From NCBI GenBank assembly GCA_000511875.1, contig AZIN01000001.1, positions 310,001-374,000 on the forward strand: 64,000 nucleotides of DNA, given 5' to 3'. Positions 1 through 9,294 of this stretch are shown in pieces. The notes below the pieces were generated by a model. That model saw nothing but the letters and a program-made list of their open reading frames with translations, ran no database searches and was not told the DNA's origin. Position 1 is the first letter of the stretch, and every line of letters starts with the position of its first letter. A program made the translations under genes and the position numbers. Source of the DNA: Gammaproteobacteria bacterium MOLA455 (lineage in GTDB: Bacteria > Pseudomonadota > Gammaproteobacteria > Pseudomonadales > Porticoccaceae).

Positions 1-1
1 A

Positions 2-301
2 AAGCAACGAGTTGCCATCGCCAGAACCATTCTTAAGCGACCACCTATTCTGCTGTTTGATGAGGCCACCTCCTCTCTAGACAGCAACTCCGAACGCTCT
101 ATATTGGTCGCACTGGAAGAGATCGCTGAGGGCCACACCAGCTTGGTTATTGCCCACCGCTTGTCGACCATTGTTGATGCGGACAAGATTGTGGTGCTCG
201 ATCAGGGCTCCATTGTGGAGCAGGGAAATCATGAGCAATTGCTTGCATTAAATGGCCGCTACGCTGAACTCTGGTCCACGCAGCTTAAATCACGCCGCTA
301 A
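2..301 (+). CDS. ABC exporter ATP-binding domain, C-terminal fragment
   Basis: Only the last 99 residues are in the window; the gene begins upstream. The visible part starts inside the ABC signature region (KQRVAIAR), followed by Walker B and the D-loop ([12 protein letters not shown]) and the H-loop (IAHRLSTI), then the usual C-terminal helix ending YAELWSTQ. This arrangement and tail match the fused permease-ATPase exporters of the Atm1/MsbA group in the inner membrane. The tail with LW and Q resembles Atm1-type (heavy-metal or glutathione-conjugate) exporters, but the permease part that would decide the substrate is outside the window. No ORF runs on downstream; 179 bases separate it from the next gene. 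Confidence 0.85.
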   Translation, partial: KQRVAIARTILKRPPILLFDEATSSLDSNSERSILVALEEIAEGHTSLVIAHRLSTIVDADKIVVLDQGSIVEQGNHEQLLALNGRYAELWSTQLKSRR

Positions 302-480
302 GCTCGCAACAACTTAAGCTTGAGCCATAGCGCGGTCTGAACCGCTGCTGGTTCAACTATTAGTGTTAACCAGTTCGCACAATTCACGCCAGCCGGTTGC
401 GGTACTTTGGCCAGAGCATAAAATCGCCACAATCGTAATCAATAAGTGTTGGCATGGAGCTGACAGGGAGCTTAAACGGA

Positions 481-1158
481 ATGGGCATCAACATAAAAAA
501 CATCACTCGATTAATCACTGGCGCCGCACTCATTCTTCTTGGCACTGCAGCTATCGCCGCGCCAGTGGAGATAAGCTATCAGGGTGCTGGCACATCAACC
601 TCCCTTAACACGATGACAAATGGCTCAGTGAATGCTGGGCTTAGCGCAATAACCGTCGACGGCACAAATAGCCTAGCGCTGAATACCTCCAATAGCACTA
701 TGGCTGGCACCTGGTCAGCGACAGCTAATAGCTACACAGATATTCAAAATGGCGCAGGGAAATATAATCGCGGGCGCAACGGTGCCGAAAAATACGCCAA
801 AGCCGGATATCTGTTTAGCCTACTGGATAATTCCGAGAGCCTCAGCGACACCGCGGCAAAATTCAACGCACTAGTTAACTATGTTATCTGGGACATCATG
901 GGTAGCGTTCCCGAACTCAAAGACAAGCGCGAAAAGACTTTGGTCAAAGATCTTAAGAAAAGAGCCGACAGAAACAAACGATTTGATTGGTCAACCACAA
1001 TGGAAGTCTATAGCGCCAATGATCGCGGTATCACCAGAGAGTTTTTTGCAGTACTGCCGCCCATTGCAACACCGATCCCCAGTGCACTGTTTTTGTTTGG
1101 CTCAATGGCCCTTGGCTTGTTTGGCATAGTGACACGCAAGCGGGCAGCCAGCACTTAG
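481..1158 (+). CDS. PEP-CTERM (VPLPA-like) sorted exported protein
   Basis: This 225-residue protein starts with a clear Sec signal (MGINIKNITRLITG, a hydrophobic core and a likely cut after AIAA). It ends with a sorting tail: TPIPS near residue 196, a hydrophobic stretch LFLFGSMALGLFGIV at about 201-215, then the basic cluster TRKR. That three-part tail is the hallmark of PEP-CTERM/VPLPA-CTERM proteins, which are processed by an exosortase and linked to exopolysaccharide or biofilm matrix. The middle contains YLFSLL and YVIWDIMG, segments I associate with other PEP-CTERM proteins. I chose the ATG at 481, preceded by GGGAG at good spacing, over the one at 454. No exosortase gene is visible here. 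The molecular function is unknown. Confidence 0.75.
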   Translation: MGINIKNITRLITGAALILLGTAAIAAPVEISYQGAGTSTSLNTMTNGSVNAGLSAITVDGTNSLALNTSNSTMAGTWSATANSYTDIQNGAGKYNRGRNGAEKYAKAGYLFSLLDNSESLSDTAAKFNALVNYVIWDIMGSVPELKDKREKTLVKDLKKRADRNKRFDWSTTMEVYSANDRGITREFFAVLPPIATPIPSALFLFGSMALGLFGIVTRKRAAST

Positions 1159-1275
1159 GATAGCTGCCCAATCAGCGCCCTCGCCCATCTGCTCGGCTGC
1201 GAAGGTTCCCCCTAACAGATAGGTGGGAGATTTTTTAATCTATGGCGTTTACCTTCGGCATACACCACCAACTAT

Positions 1276-2058
1276 TTACCGCGCCACTGAACAAACAAAG
1301 TGGATATAGCGCCCCAACCATTTAAACGGTTCCTCCACTGAGTACCGCAACTCCATATCTATGACTGCGCCGGCATCCTCATGACCACCACGCTGAGTGG
1401 TGACATAGTCATGAAAAACTCTTATCCCTGCACTGTAATCGGTTGTCAGCCCAGCCTGCTCTACCCACTGCTGCACAGCATTCGGTTGCAGCGGTGCGCC
1501 AGGGGTAAGGCTTTTCGGATGTGCGGAGAACTCTCCTTGCAAAACATTGAAGTTACCGCGAATTAAATTGCGATAAACCAGCGCACTTTGATTGTAAAAC
1601 GTCAACGATAAGAGGCCTTTAGGTAGTAGATAGTTTTGCACATCTGCAATCAATAACTCTGGCTCAGCCAACCATTCGATCAATGCGTGACTCATTACCA
1701 GATCAAATTTACCTAGATTTTCACTTTTAAGGGTTTGATAAGGCTGCTGATACCAGCTAATTTGATCCACTACCCCCGCTTCCTGCGCGAGCTTCTGCGC
1801 CGCCTCGAGCATCTGTTGAGAGAGATCGTTATAGACTACCTGATGGCCCAGTTTGGCTAGCGCTACAGTCAACTGCCCCAAACCACCGCCAATATCGAGA
1901 ATACGCAATGGCGTCTGCGTTTCTAAATCGGGCAGCACTGCCAACAGATCGCGCCAGATAATTGCCAGGCGTATATCCCCTTTTAGTCCCCCATAGACTT
2001 TCCGTGCAAACTTCTCGCTCAGATCATCAAAATTTCTATCGACAGTATTTTTGCTCAA
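1276..2058 (-). CDS. cmoM: tRNA 5-carboxymethoxyuridine methyltransferase CmoM
   Basis: A 260-residue class I SAM-dependent methyltransferase. The N-terminal DRNFDDLSEKFARKVYG and the SAM motif I ILDIGGGLGQL (residues 53-63) match E. coli CmoM (formerly SmtA) closely. So do the acidic motif at NDLSQQM, the HALIEWL segment and the C-terminal RVFHDY and LGRYIH, and the length (E. coli 261). CmoM methylates the carboxyl group of cmo5U at the wobble position of tRNA to give mcmo5U. The gene is divergent from dapE with a 132-base gap, so it probably has its own promoter. Close residue matches along the whole length make the assignment firm. Confidence 0.9.
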   Translation of the reverse strand: MSKNTVDRNFDDLSEKFARKVYGGLKGDIRLAIIWRDLLAVLPDLETQTPLRILDIGGGLGQLTVALAKLGHQVVYNDLSQQMLEAAQKLAQEAGVVDQISWYQQPYQTLKSENLGKFDLVMSHALIEWLAEPELLIADVQNYLLPKGLLSLTFYNQSALVYRNLIRGNFNVLQGEFSAHPKSLTPGAPLQPNAVQQWVEQAGLTTDYSAGIRVFHDYVTTQRGGHEDAGAVIDMELRYSVEEPFKWLGRYIHFVCSVAR

Positions 2059-2190
2059 GCCAGTGCTCGCAGAGTCATATAATGGGTAGTACAGAATAAA
2101 TGACAGATGTTAACCGGAATCTGGCTCGGCAGATATAGCGGAGCATGCATTTGCCCTTTACAATAAGCGCTTAATCAAAAGGTCCCTCTT

Positions 2191-3372
2191 ATGTCCCAAC
2201 CCACCACTTCGGCAACCCCAGCATCTCAACGACCAGCTGCTCATCAAACGGAAACCGTGCTGCTTACCCAAGAGCTTATTCGTCGTCGCTCCGTAACCCC
2301 GGATGACTGTGGCTGCCAGGAAGTCATGATTGAGCGCCTCAGCGCCATCGGCTTTAAAATCGAGCGTCTGCGCTTTGGCGATGTGGATAATTTCTGGGCA
2401 GTTCACGGCGAGTCGGGACCAACCCTTTGCTTTGCCGGACACACAGATGTAGTTCCCACAGGACCAGAGCAAAATTGGCGCCAGGCGCCGTTCGACGCAA
2501 CCATAGTTGATGGTCATGTAGTCGGCCGTGGCGCTGCGGATATGAAAGGGTCCCTGGCGGCCATGGTTGTGGCCTGCGAACGCTTTGTTGCCATCAACCC
2601 TAATCACAGTGGCCGTATCGCCTTCCTGATCACCAGCGATGAAGAAGGCATTGCCATCGACGGCACCGTTAAAGTGATTAACCTGCTCAAAGAGCGCGAC
2701 GAATTGCCAGAATGGTGCCTGATTGGTGAGCCCTCCAGCACAGCACAATGTGGCGATGTGGTTAAAAATGGTCGCCGCGGCTCACTGGGCTGTACCCTTA
2801 CCGTGCATGGTCAGCAGGGCCATGTGGCCTACCCTCACCTTGCGGATAACCCGGTTCACCGTGCTGCTCCGGCTCTCGCTGCTCTGGCTAGCGAAGTTTG
2901 GGACAACGGCAATGAATTCTTCCCTGCCACCAGCTTTCAGATTTCCAATATTCAAGCCGGCACTGGTGCAACCAATGTGATTCCAGGACAAATGCAGGTG
3001 GTGTTTAATTTTCGTTTTTCGACCGAGTTGACCGAGCAGCAAATTATTCAGCGGGCAGAAAGCATTCTCGATCAGCATGCAGTCAAGTATTCCGCTAACT
3101 GGCATCTCAGTGGCCATCCGTTTCTAACCCCAAGTGGAGAATTGGTCAGCGCCACAGTTGAAAGCATCGCGGAAGTCACAGGACTTGCGACGGAACTGTC
3201 GACGGCCGGAGGCACCTCGGATGGGCGCTTTATCGCGCCACTTGGTGTGCAGGTAATTGAACTGGGACCAGTGAACGAAAGTATTCACAAGATTGATGAA
3301 AATACTAATATAGATGATCTCAACTCTCTCACTGACATTTACCAGACTATTCTAAGCAAGCTACTGCCGTGA
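2191..3372 (+). CDS. dapE: Succinyl-diaminopimelate desuccinylase
   Basis: This M20-family metallohydrolase of 393 residues removes succinate from N-succinyl-LL-diaminopimelate in the lysine/peptidoglycan pathway. Visible features are the first metal motif [11 protein letters not shown] (His84, Asp86), the bridging Asp118 in GRGAADMKG, the catalytic pair Glu151-Glu152 in TSDEEG, the GEPSST motif and the late metal histidine in [10 protein letters not shown]. It is about 18 residues longer than E. coli DapE because of a Ser/Thr/Ala/Pro-rich N-terminal leader, so a start further inside is possible, although the ATG at 2191 has an AAAAGG sequence upstream. dapA lies 6 kb away on the other strand. 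Confidence 0.95.
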   Translation: MSQPTTSATPASQRPAAHQTETVLLTQELIRRRSVTPDDCGCQEVMIERLSAIGFKIERLRFGDVDNFWAVHGESGPTLCFAGHTDVVPTGPEQNWRQAPFDATIVDGHVVGRGAADMKGSLAAMVVACERFVAINPNHSGRIAFLITSDEEGIAIDGTVKVINLLKERDELPEWCLIGEPSSTAQCGDVVKNGRRGSLGCTLTVHGQQGHVAYPHLADNPVHRAAPALAALASEVWDNGNEFFPATSFQISNIQAGTGATNVIPGQMQVVFNFRFSTELTEQQIIQRAESILDQHAVKYSANWHLSGHPFLTPSGELVSATVESIAEVTGLATELSTAGGTSDGRFIAPLGVQVIELGPVNESIHKIDENTNIDDLNSLTDIYQTILSKLLP

Positions 3373-3385
3373 AACTCATAGCGGT

Positions 3386-4294
3386 GTGTGCGCATTGAGC
3401 CCTCTCAATAGTGGTCTCTATCTCGCAACCATACTAATCTGGGGTTCGACCTGGCTGGCGATCACCTACCAGCTAGGCGAAGTCGATCCCCTAGTGTCAG
3501 TAATTTACCGTATGGCACTGGCATCTGGACTGTTATTTGTCTGGTGCTGGCTGAGACAGATAGCGCTGGGTCTGAGCCTGAGGGATCATCGTTTTATGGC
3601 GGCCCAAGGTTGCTTTCTGTTTGGCTTAAATTACTGGACTATCTACTGGTCCGAGGTCTATCTGCCCAGTGGCTTAGTGGCGGTGATTTTTTCACTGTTA
3701 GTCTTTTTTAATATCATCAATGGCAGGATCTTTCTCAAACATCCAGTTACATTACCAACCGTTGTTGGCGGTATGGTCGGCCTGACGGGGATCTGCATGC
3801 TGTTCTACCCAGAGCTCGCCTTGCTCTCTGGCGCAGATTCCAGTCCTGAATCAAACCCAAATGACCCTCTTTTTGGTTTTGGGTTGGCGTTTGCCGCTGT
3901 AGTGTTTGCCTCGCTAGGCAATATTGTAGCGACGCGAAATGGCAATACAGGGATATCAGTGTGGGCAATCAATGCCTGGTCTATATTTTATGGCACGGCG
4001 ATTTTAACCTTAATTGCCCTAGTCACTGGTGCCGAGTTTTCTTATGGATCGACCCTCGAGTATAGCCTCTCACTACTCTATCTTTCGGTATTTGGCACTA
4101 TTCTGGCCTTTGGTGCCTATTTGAAACTACTTATTAATATAGGCCCAAGTCGCGCCGGCTACACCTCGCTGATCATCCCCTTTGTAGCGATTATTCTGTC
4201 GACTCTGTTTGAGGATTATCAGTGGACTCTGCTTGCAGCAGCAGGCTTTGTGCTGGTAGCTCTAGGTAACTATATGGTGCTTAAACGACGCTGA
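3386..4294 (+). CDS. EamA/DMT-family inner-membrane transporter
   Basis: The 302-residue protein is almost wholly hydrophobic with about ten membrane segments in two halves, the layout of the drug/metabolite transporter (EamA, RhaT-like) family. The first half opens with the typical ATILIWGSTWLAI. The second half contains the family-typical LGNIVATRN, FGTILAFGAYLKLL and PFVAIILSTLFEDY. The start is a GTG only 13 bases after the dapE stop, so it is probably co-transcribed with dapE. Substrates in this family range from amino acids to drugs and the sequence does not settle which applies here. The next gene is convergent. Confidence 0.85.
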   Translation: MCALSPLNSGLYLATILIWGSTWLAITYQLGEVDPLVSVIYRMALASGLLFVWCWLRQIALGLSLRDHRFMAAQGCFLFGLNYWTIYWSEVYLPSGLVAVIFSLLVFFNIINGRIFLKHPVTLPTVVGGMVGLTGICMLFYPELALLSGADSSPESNPNDPLFGFGLAFAAVVFASLGNIVATRNGNTGISVWAINAWSIFYGTAILTLIALVTGAEFSYGSTLEYSLSLLYLSVFGTILAFGAYLKLLINIGPSRAGYTSLIIPFVAIILSTLFEDYQWTLLAAAGFVLVALGNYMVLKRR

Positions 4295-4331
4295 GGGCTT
4301 ACGCAGAGCCAAAGGTGACCAAGGTTGAGCA

Positions 4332-5204
4332 TTAACCGGGAAGCTTCTTAAGCGCATAAATATCATAGCGCGTTGACTTACCTTCTAGAGAATAGTTCGG
4401 CTTAGTCTCAGCCAAAAACCCAGCCCCAGTGGGACGCTTTACCACTACTCGATATCTAGCGATTGCCAGCGCGTTGGCCAGCAGCGCATCGGCATCCGGA
4501 TCTGTTCCAACAATGGCATGAAAAGCCTGCATTTGCTTTTTCACCTTGGCAGATTTTTTACGCAGTGGAAACATCGGGTCCACATAGACAACATCTGGAC
4601 GCCAACCGTTGCTGTCTGGTTGTTGTAATTGCCCTTCGCCCTCGGTTTCGATCCGAGCCAGTTTAGCCACCAGGTCATTTAGATAGGTGGCGGCATCAGC
4701 TTCGAGCAGACCAAGCCTGTTAATAACCATACTCAGTTCATCATCCCCCTGCTCAAGCCCCTCCAGCCCCGCCTCTGTGCCTCGTCTAAGACCATCGGCA
4801 AGCAGGCTGTGGACAATCGGATTGCGCTCCAACAGTCGGACAGTGCAGCCCAGAGAAGCCAGCACAAAGCCATCGCCGCCGAGCCCAGCAGTAAGATCCA
4901 ATACCTGAGGGGCAAACTTACCGGAGACTCCTACGGCTTTGGCGATTGCCTGTCCGTTGCCGCCGCCATAACGACGCCGGTGACTGTGCTCAGCACTGGC
5001 AAAATCGCAGATAATTGACCCATAGCCCTTGTCGGCAGACGGGCGCAACACTAGGCCCTGCTGGGTGAACTCGAGAAGGTAATCATAGGCAGCAGTCTCA
5101 GCCTGAACTGCTAGCGAAAGCTTTTCCGCGAGGGCCTCGGCCTGAGACTTAAAGCTGTTCGACTCGAAGGCGACGCGAATGATCGGTAGGCTGTCTGCAG
5201 GCAT
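4332..5204 (-). CDS. rsmJ: 16S rRNA (guanine1516-N2)-methyltransferase RsmJ
   Basis: The protein of 290 residues carries the RsmJ signature: a SAM motif VLDLTAGLGGDGF at 101-113, followed by LGCTVRLLERNP and the catalytic-type motif YVDPMFP near residue 212. RsmJ (YhiQ) methylates N2 of G1516 in helix 45 of 16S rRNA. The protein is about 40 residues longer than the E. coli enzyme, the extra length including a glycine-rich stretch after residue 77 (RRRYGGGNG) and an insertion before the catalytic motif. It converges on the transporter gene 37 bases away and diverges from the lipoprotein gene on the other side. Confidence 0.9.
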   Translation of the reverse strand: MPADSLPIIRVAFESNSFKSQAEALAEKLSLAVQAETAAYDYLLEFTQQGLVLRPSADKGYGSIICDFASAEHSHRRRYGGGNGQAIAKAVGVSGKFAPQVLDLTAGLGGDGFVLASLGCTVRLLERNPIVHSLLADGLRRGTEAGLEGLEQGDDELSMVINRLGLLEADAATYLNDLVAKLARIETEGEGQLQQPDSNGWRPDVVYVDPMFPLRKKSAKVKKQMQAFHAIVGTDPDADALLANALAIARYRVVVKRPTGAGFLAETKPNYSLEGKSTRYDIYALKKLPG

Positions 5205-5415
5205 CTGAACGTTCCAAGGTTTATAGAACCCAAGTCTACAGTTATTGCTGTAACCAGTGGATTATTTGATGCTTGTGATTATAACGTTACAGCGATGCAA
5301 TCGGGCACCTATAATGCAGCAGTCTTTAAGTTACCTTTGTCGCCCACCCAAAGTTGCCTTTGCGGAGTATTTTATGTGTTTCAGTAATAACCTTTTTGCT
5401 CGCCGTGCCTTGATA

Positions 5416-5880
5416 ATGGGTCCAGTAAAGTGCTTGATAAAGGCTCGAACCATGGGGCTTATTTTGAGCTTGTTTCTAGTGACAGGATGCGATCGCTATG
5501 CGGTAACGCTCAATCAGCAGCCGATTTATACGCCAAAAGCAATCTATAGTGGTTATCAGATTACCGATCCGGCTCTGGCGAGCTGCGTCAAACTCACCTT
5601 AGGCGAAACAAAGATCACCCAGCCTGAGCAGCTAGAGGCACTAAACTGCAGTTTTGCTGGCATCACTGACCTCTCTGGAATTGAGCGCTTTTCACAGCTG
5701 AAAACGGTCAATTTAAGCAACAATCAACTCACTGATATAAAAGCCTTGCTATTCTTAGGAGAGTTGCGACAAGTCAATCTCTCTGGTAACCCATCACTCA
5801 GCTGTGTCGATGTGAAGGCTTTGGCTGAATTACTCTCTGATGCATCCATTGCAGCACCAGTCTGTAACAAACATTTGTGA
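5416..5880 (+). CDS. Small leucine-rich-repeat lipoprotein
   Basis: From the ATG at 5416 the protein has 154 residues with a lipoprotein signal: basic start, hydrophobic LILSLFLV and lipobox VTGC, with the lipidated cysteine at residue 25. The mature part holds about three leucine-rich repeats, visible as ITDLSGIERF, LKTVNLSNNQLTDIKAL and LRQVNLSGNPSLSC, resembling bacterial internalin-type repeats. The function is unknown; such domains usually bind proteins. The start is uncertain. ATG 5374 has GGAG just upstream, ATG 5452 has AAAGG but leaves no basic residue before the hydrophobic core, and the frame stays open to 5257. Cysteines in the repeat part could form disulphides in the periplasm. 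Confidence 0.6.
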   Translation: MGPVKCLIKARTMGLILSLFLVTGCDRYAVTLNQQPIYTPKAIYSGYQITDPALASCVKLTLGETKITQPEQLEALNCSFAGITDLSGIERFSQLKTVNLSNNQLTDIKALLFLGELRQVNLSGNPSLSCVDVKALAELLSDASIAAPVCNKHL

Positions 5881-6340
5881 CCGGAGAGTTACCACCCCAT
5901 TACGGTGCAATAAAGATACCCACAAAACCTGTGGATAACTTTGTGGATGAAATGCCTTATGGGCCTACTAAAGGCCCCAAAAGTGGGCCTGACTGTTAGA
6001 TTGATCATTTTTTGATCAGATAATAATAGGCATATAAATCAATGGGTTACGCTTTTGCGTATCAGAAATCAATGGCTTACGGTGTTTTTTTAAAATTATT
6101 TGGAGAAACCGAAGCTATCTGTGGAAAAAAACCGAAAATAGTTTTCATAATCAGCCAATTAATTATTGCAGTGTAGAAAAAAATGTTTTAAGGAAGGTAG
6201 ACATACGGGACGTTTTCCCGACAATTACACCAGCTGACTCAAAACGTCTACAAGAAAGCTGGTTCAAAACCGCGTTGTAGGGCACGACTTTTTACCCCAA
6301 TATTGCCCTTTGTCAAATGAGACAAGAGCGCGAACGCCGG
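5881..6340. other. AT-rich gene-free gap with DnaA-box-like sites and direct repeats
   Basis: No gene is visible in these 460 bases. The stretch holds a perfect DnaA-box sequence (TGTGGATAA, 5930-5938, the reverse of TTATCCACA), a one-mismatch copy TGTGGATGA at 5942-5950 and a TGTGGAAAA at 6120-6128. Between them lie a block where AGGCCC (5972-5977) can pair with GGGCCT on either side (5961-5966 or 5985-5990), two TGATCA palindromes in a hairpin (6002-6018), and two 16-base direct repeats AAATCAATGGGTTACG / AAATCAATGGCTTACG (6036-6051, 6066-6081) 30 bases apart. A small hairpin CGGGA/TCCCG sits at 6206-6220. Binding of DnaA is a prediction only. Confidence 0.5.
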
Positions 6341-7102
6341 CTAGTTCAGTTCCAGCCAATCAAACCCCTGTTGCTGACAGGCATAATGCAGATTGCCGCC
6401 GCCACGGATCACGCCTTCAACGGCACTTTTCACTTTTTCCAGGCAGTTGTTCTTTTCACTGATATGACCAATCACTAACTGTTGCATGCGCTGTTGATCG
6501 AGAACTGATAATAGCTGCGCCGTCTGCTGGTTGTTGAGATGACCCCAGGGCCCAGCGACTCTATCTTTTAGAAATTCAGGGTAACTACCGGCATATAACA
6601 TATCGAGATCATGATTGGCTTCAATTAACAGGCCATCGCAGTTAGCGTACGCAGACTCTATATGCGGCGTTAGCGAGCCGACATCGGTAAGTATGCCAAG
6701 TTGATGCTGTTCGCTGTGAAACAGGAACTGAACAGGCTCTCGAGCGTCGTGGGGAACAGGCACAGGAGTGACCTGAAGATCACCGATCTGAAATGCTTGA
6801 TGGCTGTCAATAATTTTGAATGGGTAGTCTTTGCCGCGAGCTTTTTTGCTGCGCATACAGCCCGCAGTGACGTAGACGTCGATGGCGAACTTTGATGCCA
6901 GGGGCACTACCCCTTTCCAGTGATCACTGTGTTCATGGGTGACCAATATTGCATCAATATTATCTGGAGTCTTACCGAGTTTGGCGAGCCTCTGAGTTGT
7001 GTCACGGATCGAGAAGCCACAATCGATCATCAGACAGGTATCGCGCCATTCGACCAGTGTCGAATTACCTTTACTGCCACTGCCGAGGGACGCGAAGCGC
7101 AT
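6341..7102 (-). CDS. YycJ/WalJ-like metallo-beta-lactamase-fold hydrolase
   Basis: This cytoplasmic metallo-hydrolase of 253 residues begins MRFASLGSGSKGNSTLV, a start shared by the YycJ/WalJ group. It carries the metal-binding motif THEHSDH (His56, His58, Asp60, His61), later histidines in VPHDAR and GILTDVG, and GHLNNQQT near the C-terminus. Members are predicted nucleases or phosphodiesterases. The Bacillus protein YycJ has been linked to mismatch repair, but the role in gammaproteobacteria is not settled. It lies in a co-directional run with bamC (90 bases downstream of it). Confidence 0.8.
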   Translation of the reverse strand: MRFASLGSGSKGNSTLVEWRDTCLMIDCGFSIRDTTQRLAKLGKTPDNIDAILVTHEHSDHWKGVVPLASKFAIDVYVTAGCMRSKKARGKDYPFKIIDSHQAFQIGDLQVTPVPVPHDAREPVQFLFHSEQHQLGILTDVGSLTPHIESAYANCDGLLIEANHDLDMLYAGSYPEFLKDRVAGPWGHLNNQQTAQLLSVLDQQRMQQLVIGHISEKNNCLEKVKSAVEGVIRGGGNLHYACQQQGFDWLELN

Positions 7103-7192
7103 ATTATTGACAACCTTTTACGAACAAGCTTTTAAAAAACTTTTAAGGAGCTCAAGACAGCGACCTACTGCCAAGAGCTGTGTAAAAGGCCG

Positions 7193-8215
7193 TTAGGACA
7201 TATTACTGCGCAGGATTTTAAGTAAACGAAGCGTTTCGGCTTTGTTTAGCCCCTGACCCTCAGATCCTACAATACGAATCTCAACATTGGCGCCGACAGC
7301 CTCAACCAAAATGCGGTAGTTGGCCTCAAGAATCTCCTCACTGCCGCTGAACAGGCGGGCAAAGAAGCCTGGTTCCTCTGTTGATTCAGGGGTGTAGTTG
7401 ACAAAAACAACGCCTGCAGAACGATTCTGGTCAACAATAACAAAGCCACCGCGATCGGCTGAATAGAGCATTGACGCCCAGGTTCTATCGAAACTCAGCT
7501 TGGCCAGAATAAATGGATCCGAGACCTCAGGAGTGACCACCTCGACTTTCGCGTCGCCGCCAATATCTTGGGCGAGCAACGATACAGATGCGTAATCGGC
7601 ACTGGCGGCCAGATCATTGGCTAACAGAGAGAGCATGTCCTTTTCCCGCTGATCATCATCCGATGACTTTGGCCACTGGGCCTGATCTTCCTGAGAGCGT
7701 GCGGCCTGATTGTGCACTGCGGATATCTCAGCACTGTCTAACTGCACACCGGGAGAGATCTGAAAGCGAAAGCGATGTGAGTTTTCCTCGTCGGAGTTAA
7801 ATTTCACCCAAACAGTTTCAATAATACCCTCAGACCCATCAGCCAGCGCGGCCGGCACGCCGTTGCGATTGAGCACATTACGCACCCGCGGCCACACCTC
7901 ACTGGGGGGCACATTGATCAACACCCAGCGACGACCTTCGAGGCTCTGAATTTTAACTGACTGTTCGAAGGTGTTCACCGAAGCAGGTTGTGGACGAGGT
8001 ACATCAAATTCCACTAACTCAACACTGGTTACTGGAATCTGAGGGATTGGGTAGATCTGTCCGAGAACCGCATTGTCTAGGCCCTGAGGCACAACAGTCA
8101 CTGCCGTTTCTTCAGCTAACAGGTAGTCATCGCTGCGATCGCGCAGACCCAACCAACCACAGCCCGTCAAACTTAGAATAACAACTACATTCAGTGCGCT
8201 AATCAATCGTTTCAT
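7193..8215 (-). CDS. bamC: Outer-membrane assembly lipoprotein BamC
   Basis: The 340-residue lipoprotein has the signal MKRLISALNVVVILSLTGC with the lipidated Cys at 19. Directly after it comes the extended, Asp/Tyr-rich segment characteristic of BamC (DDYLLAEE), which lies on BamD in the Bam complex. Two helix-grip domains follow, seen as EVWPRVRNVL near residue 110 and a C-terminal half ending in LRLLKILRSNMS. BamC is an accessory part of the machine that inserts beta-barrel proteins in the outer membrane. I preferred the ATG at 8215 over 8227 because it gives a normal signal peptide. It lies directly after dapA, the same neighbour as in E. coli (nlpB/dapX), which supports the call. Confidence 0.92.
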   Translation of the reverse strand: MKRLISALNVVVILSLTGCGWLGLRDRSDDYLLAEETAVTVVPQGLDNAVLGQIYPIPQIPVTSVELVEFDVPRPQPASVNTFEQSVKIQSLEGRRWVLINVPPSEVWPRVRNVLNRNGVPAALADGSEGIIETVWVKFNSDEENSHRFRFQISPGVQLDSAEISAVHNQAARSQEDQAQWPKSSDDDQREKDMLSLLANDLAASADYASVSLLAQDIGGDAKVEVVTPEVSDPFILAKLSFDRTWASMLYSADRGGFVIVDQNRSAGVVFVNYTPESTEEPGFFARLFSGSEEILEANYRILVEAVGANVEIRIVGSEGQGLNKAETLRLLKILRSNMS

Positions 8216-8286
8216 CGTTATTGGCAACCCATCAATTTGGTAAAAATCAGTTTCAATTCAATTTAATATTAAGTCTAAAAACAGCT

Positions 8287-9165
8287 TTATAAAATCTCGG
8301 CACTGCGCATTGCAGATCGAACCAGCTCATGGTGCTCTGCACTCAAGGGCGTCATCGGCAGTCGCAAGACGTTTTCCTGCAACCCCAACTCAGCCACTGC
8401 CCACTTCACCGGGATCGGGTTAGCTTCAACAAATAGATCGCGGTGCAGTGCTTCCAGCTTGCTATCTATTTCAGCTGCCGCGGCCGCATCTCCAGCCAGC
8501 GCTGCCGAACACATCTGTGACATTAACTTTGGTGCAACATTGGCAGTGACTGAGATATCGCCGTCACCACCCAATAGTATTAGTTCTCTCGCTGTGGCAT
8601 CGTCACCAGAGTAAATTGCAAAGCCCTGTGGACGTTGGGCAATTAGCGCTGCAGCGCGTTCAAGATCGCCGGTGGCTTCTTTAATCCCAACAATATTGTC
8701 AATCGCGCTTAAACGCATAACCGTCTCAGGCTGCATATCACAGGCAGTGCGACCGGGAACGTTGTACAAAATCTGGTCTATAGCAACGGCTTCGGCAATG
8801 GCTTTATGGTGCAGATAAAGACCTTCCTGAGTCGGCTTATTGTAGTAAGGCGTGACCAATAAGCAGGCATCGGCCCCTGAGTCTGCTGCAGCTTGGGTTA
8901 GTACAATTGCCTCACTGGTGGAGTTGGCGCCGGTGCCGGCAATAATCGGCACGCGACCAGCGGCCTGCTCGACTATGACGCGGATAACCTGAGCGTGCTC
9001 AGCGACACTCAAGGTGGCCGATTCACCGGTGGTGCCCACCGCCACTATACTATTGGTGCCCTGCTCTATATGCCAATCAACCAAGTGTTTTAACGCTGAC
9101 CAATCAACCTCTTGGGTCTCTCGATCCATGGGCGTGACCATGGCAACAATGCTTCCGCGAATCAT
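8287..9165 (-). CDS. dapA: 4-hydroxy-tetrahydrodipicolinate synthase
   Basis: A 292-residue TIM-barrel lyase that condenses pyruvate and aspartate semialdehyde in the first committed step of lysine and diaminopimelate synthesis. The family marks are all present: GTTGESATL at 44-52 (Thr45/46 of the triad), YYNKPTQEG at 107-115, Tyr134 in LYNVPGRT and the Schiff-base lysine Lys162 in GIKEATGD. The length equals that of E. coli DapA. It is transcribed in the same direction as bamC, 71 bases upstream of it. Together with dapE in this window it serves the diaminopimelate pathway, but the two genes are on opposite strands. Confidence 0.97.
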   Translation of the reverse strand: MIRGSIVAMVTPMDRETQEVDWSALKHLVDWHIEQGTNSIVAVGTTGESATLSVAEHAQVIRVIVEQAAGRVPIIAGTGANSTSEAIVLTQAAADSGADACLLVTPYYNKPTQEGLYLHHKAIAEAVAIDQILYNVPGRTACDMQPETVMRLSAIDNIVGIKEATGDLERAAALIAQRPQGFAIYSGDDATARELILLGGDGDISVTANVAPKLMSQMCSAALAGDAAAAAEIDSKLEALHRDLFVEANPIPVKWAVAELGLQENVLRLPMTPLSAEHHELVRSAMRSAEIL

Positions 9166-9294
9166 TTACTACTTCCTTTACTTCAATGGGTAAAACCACA
9201 TCATGGTACTGATGGCCACAGAGCGACACAAGCTAAACCTTTGCTTATGGCTAGAGCGTTGCAGACGGCCTTAAAGCCAGTCTTAGAGCCAGCC

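Noticed and set aside
1142-1169. Hairpin GGGCAGC/GCTGCCC overlapping the end of the PEP-CTERM gene as a terminator
   Set aside because: The 14-base loop and lack of a T run make it a poor intrinsic terminator.
2158-2748. A 196-codon minus-strand frame inside dapE
   Set aside because: It is antisense to dapE, whose active-site motifs are complete, and has no recognisable domain.
5881-6340. Chromosomal origin of replication
   Set aside because: DnaA-box-like sites are present, but there are only two TGATCA sites, no dnaA/mnmG neighbours and the gene strand bias does not switch here; kept only as a finding to test.
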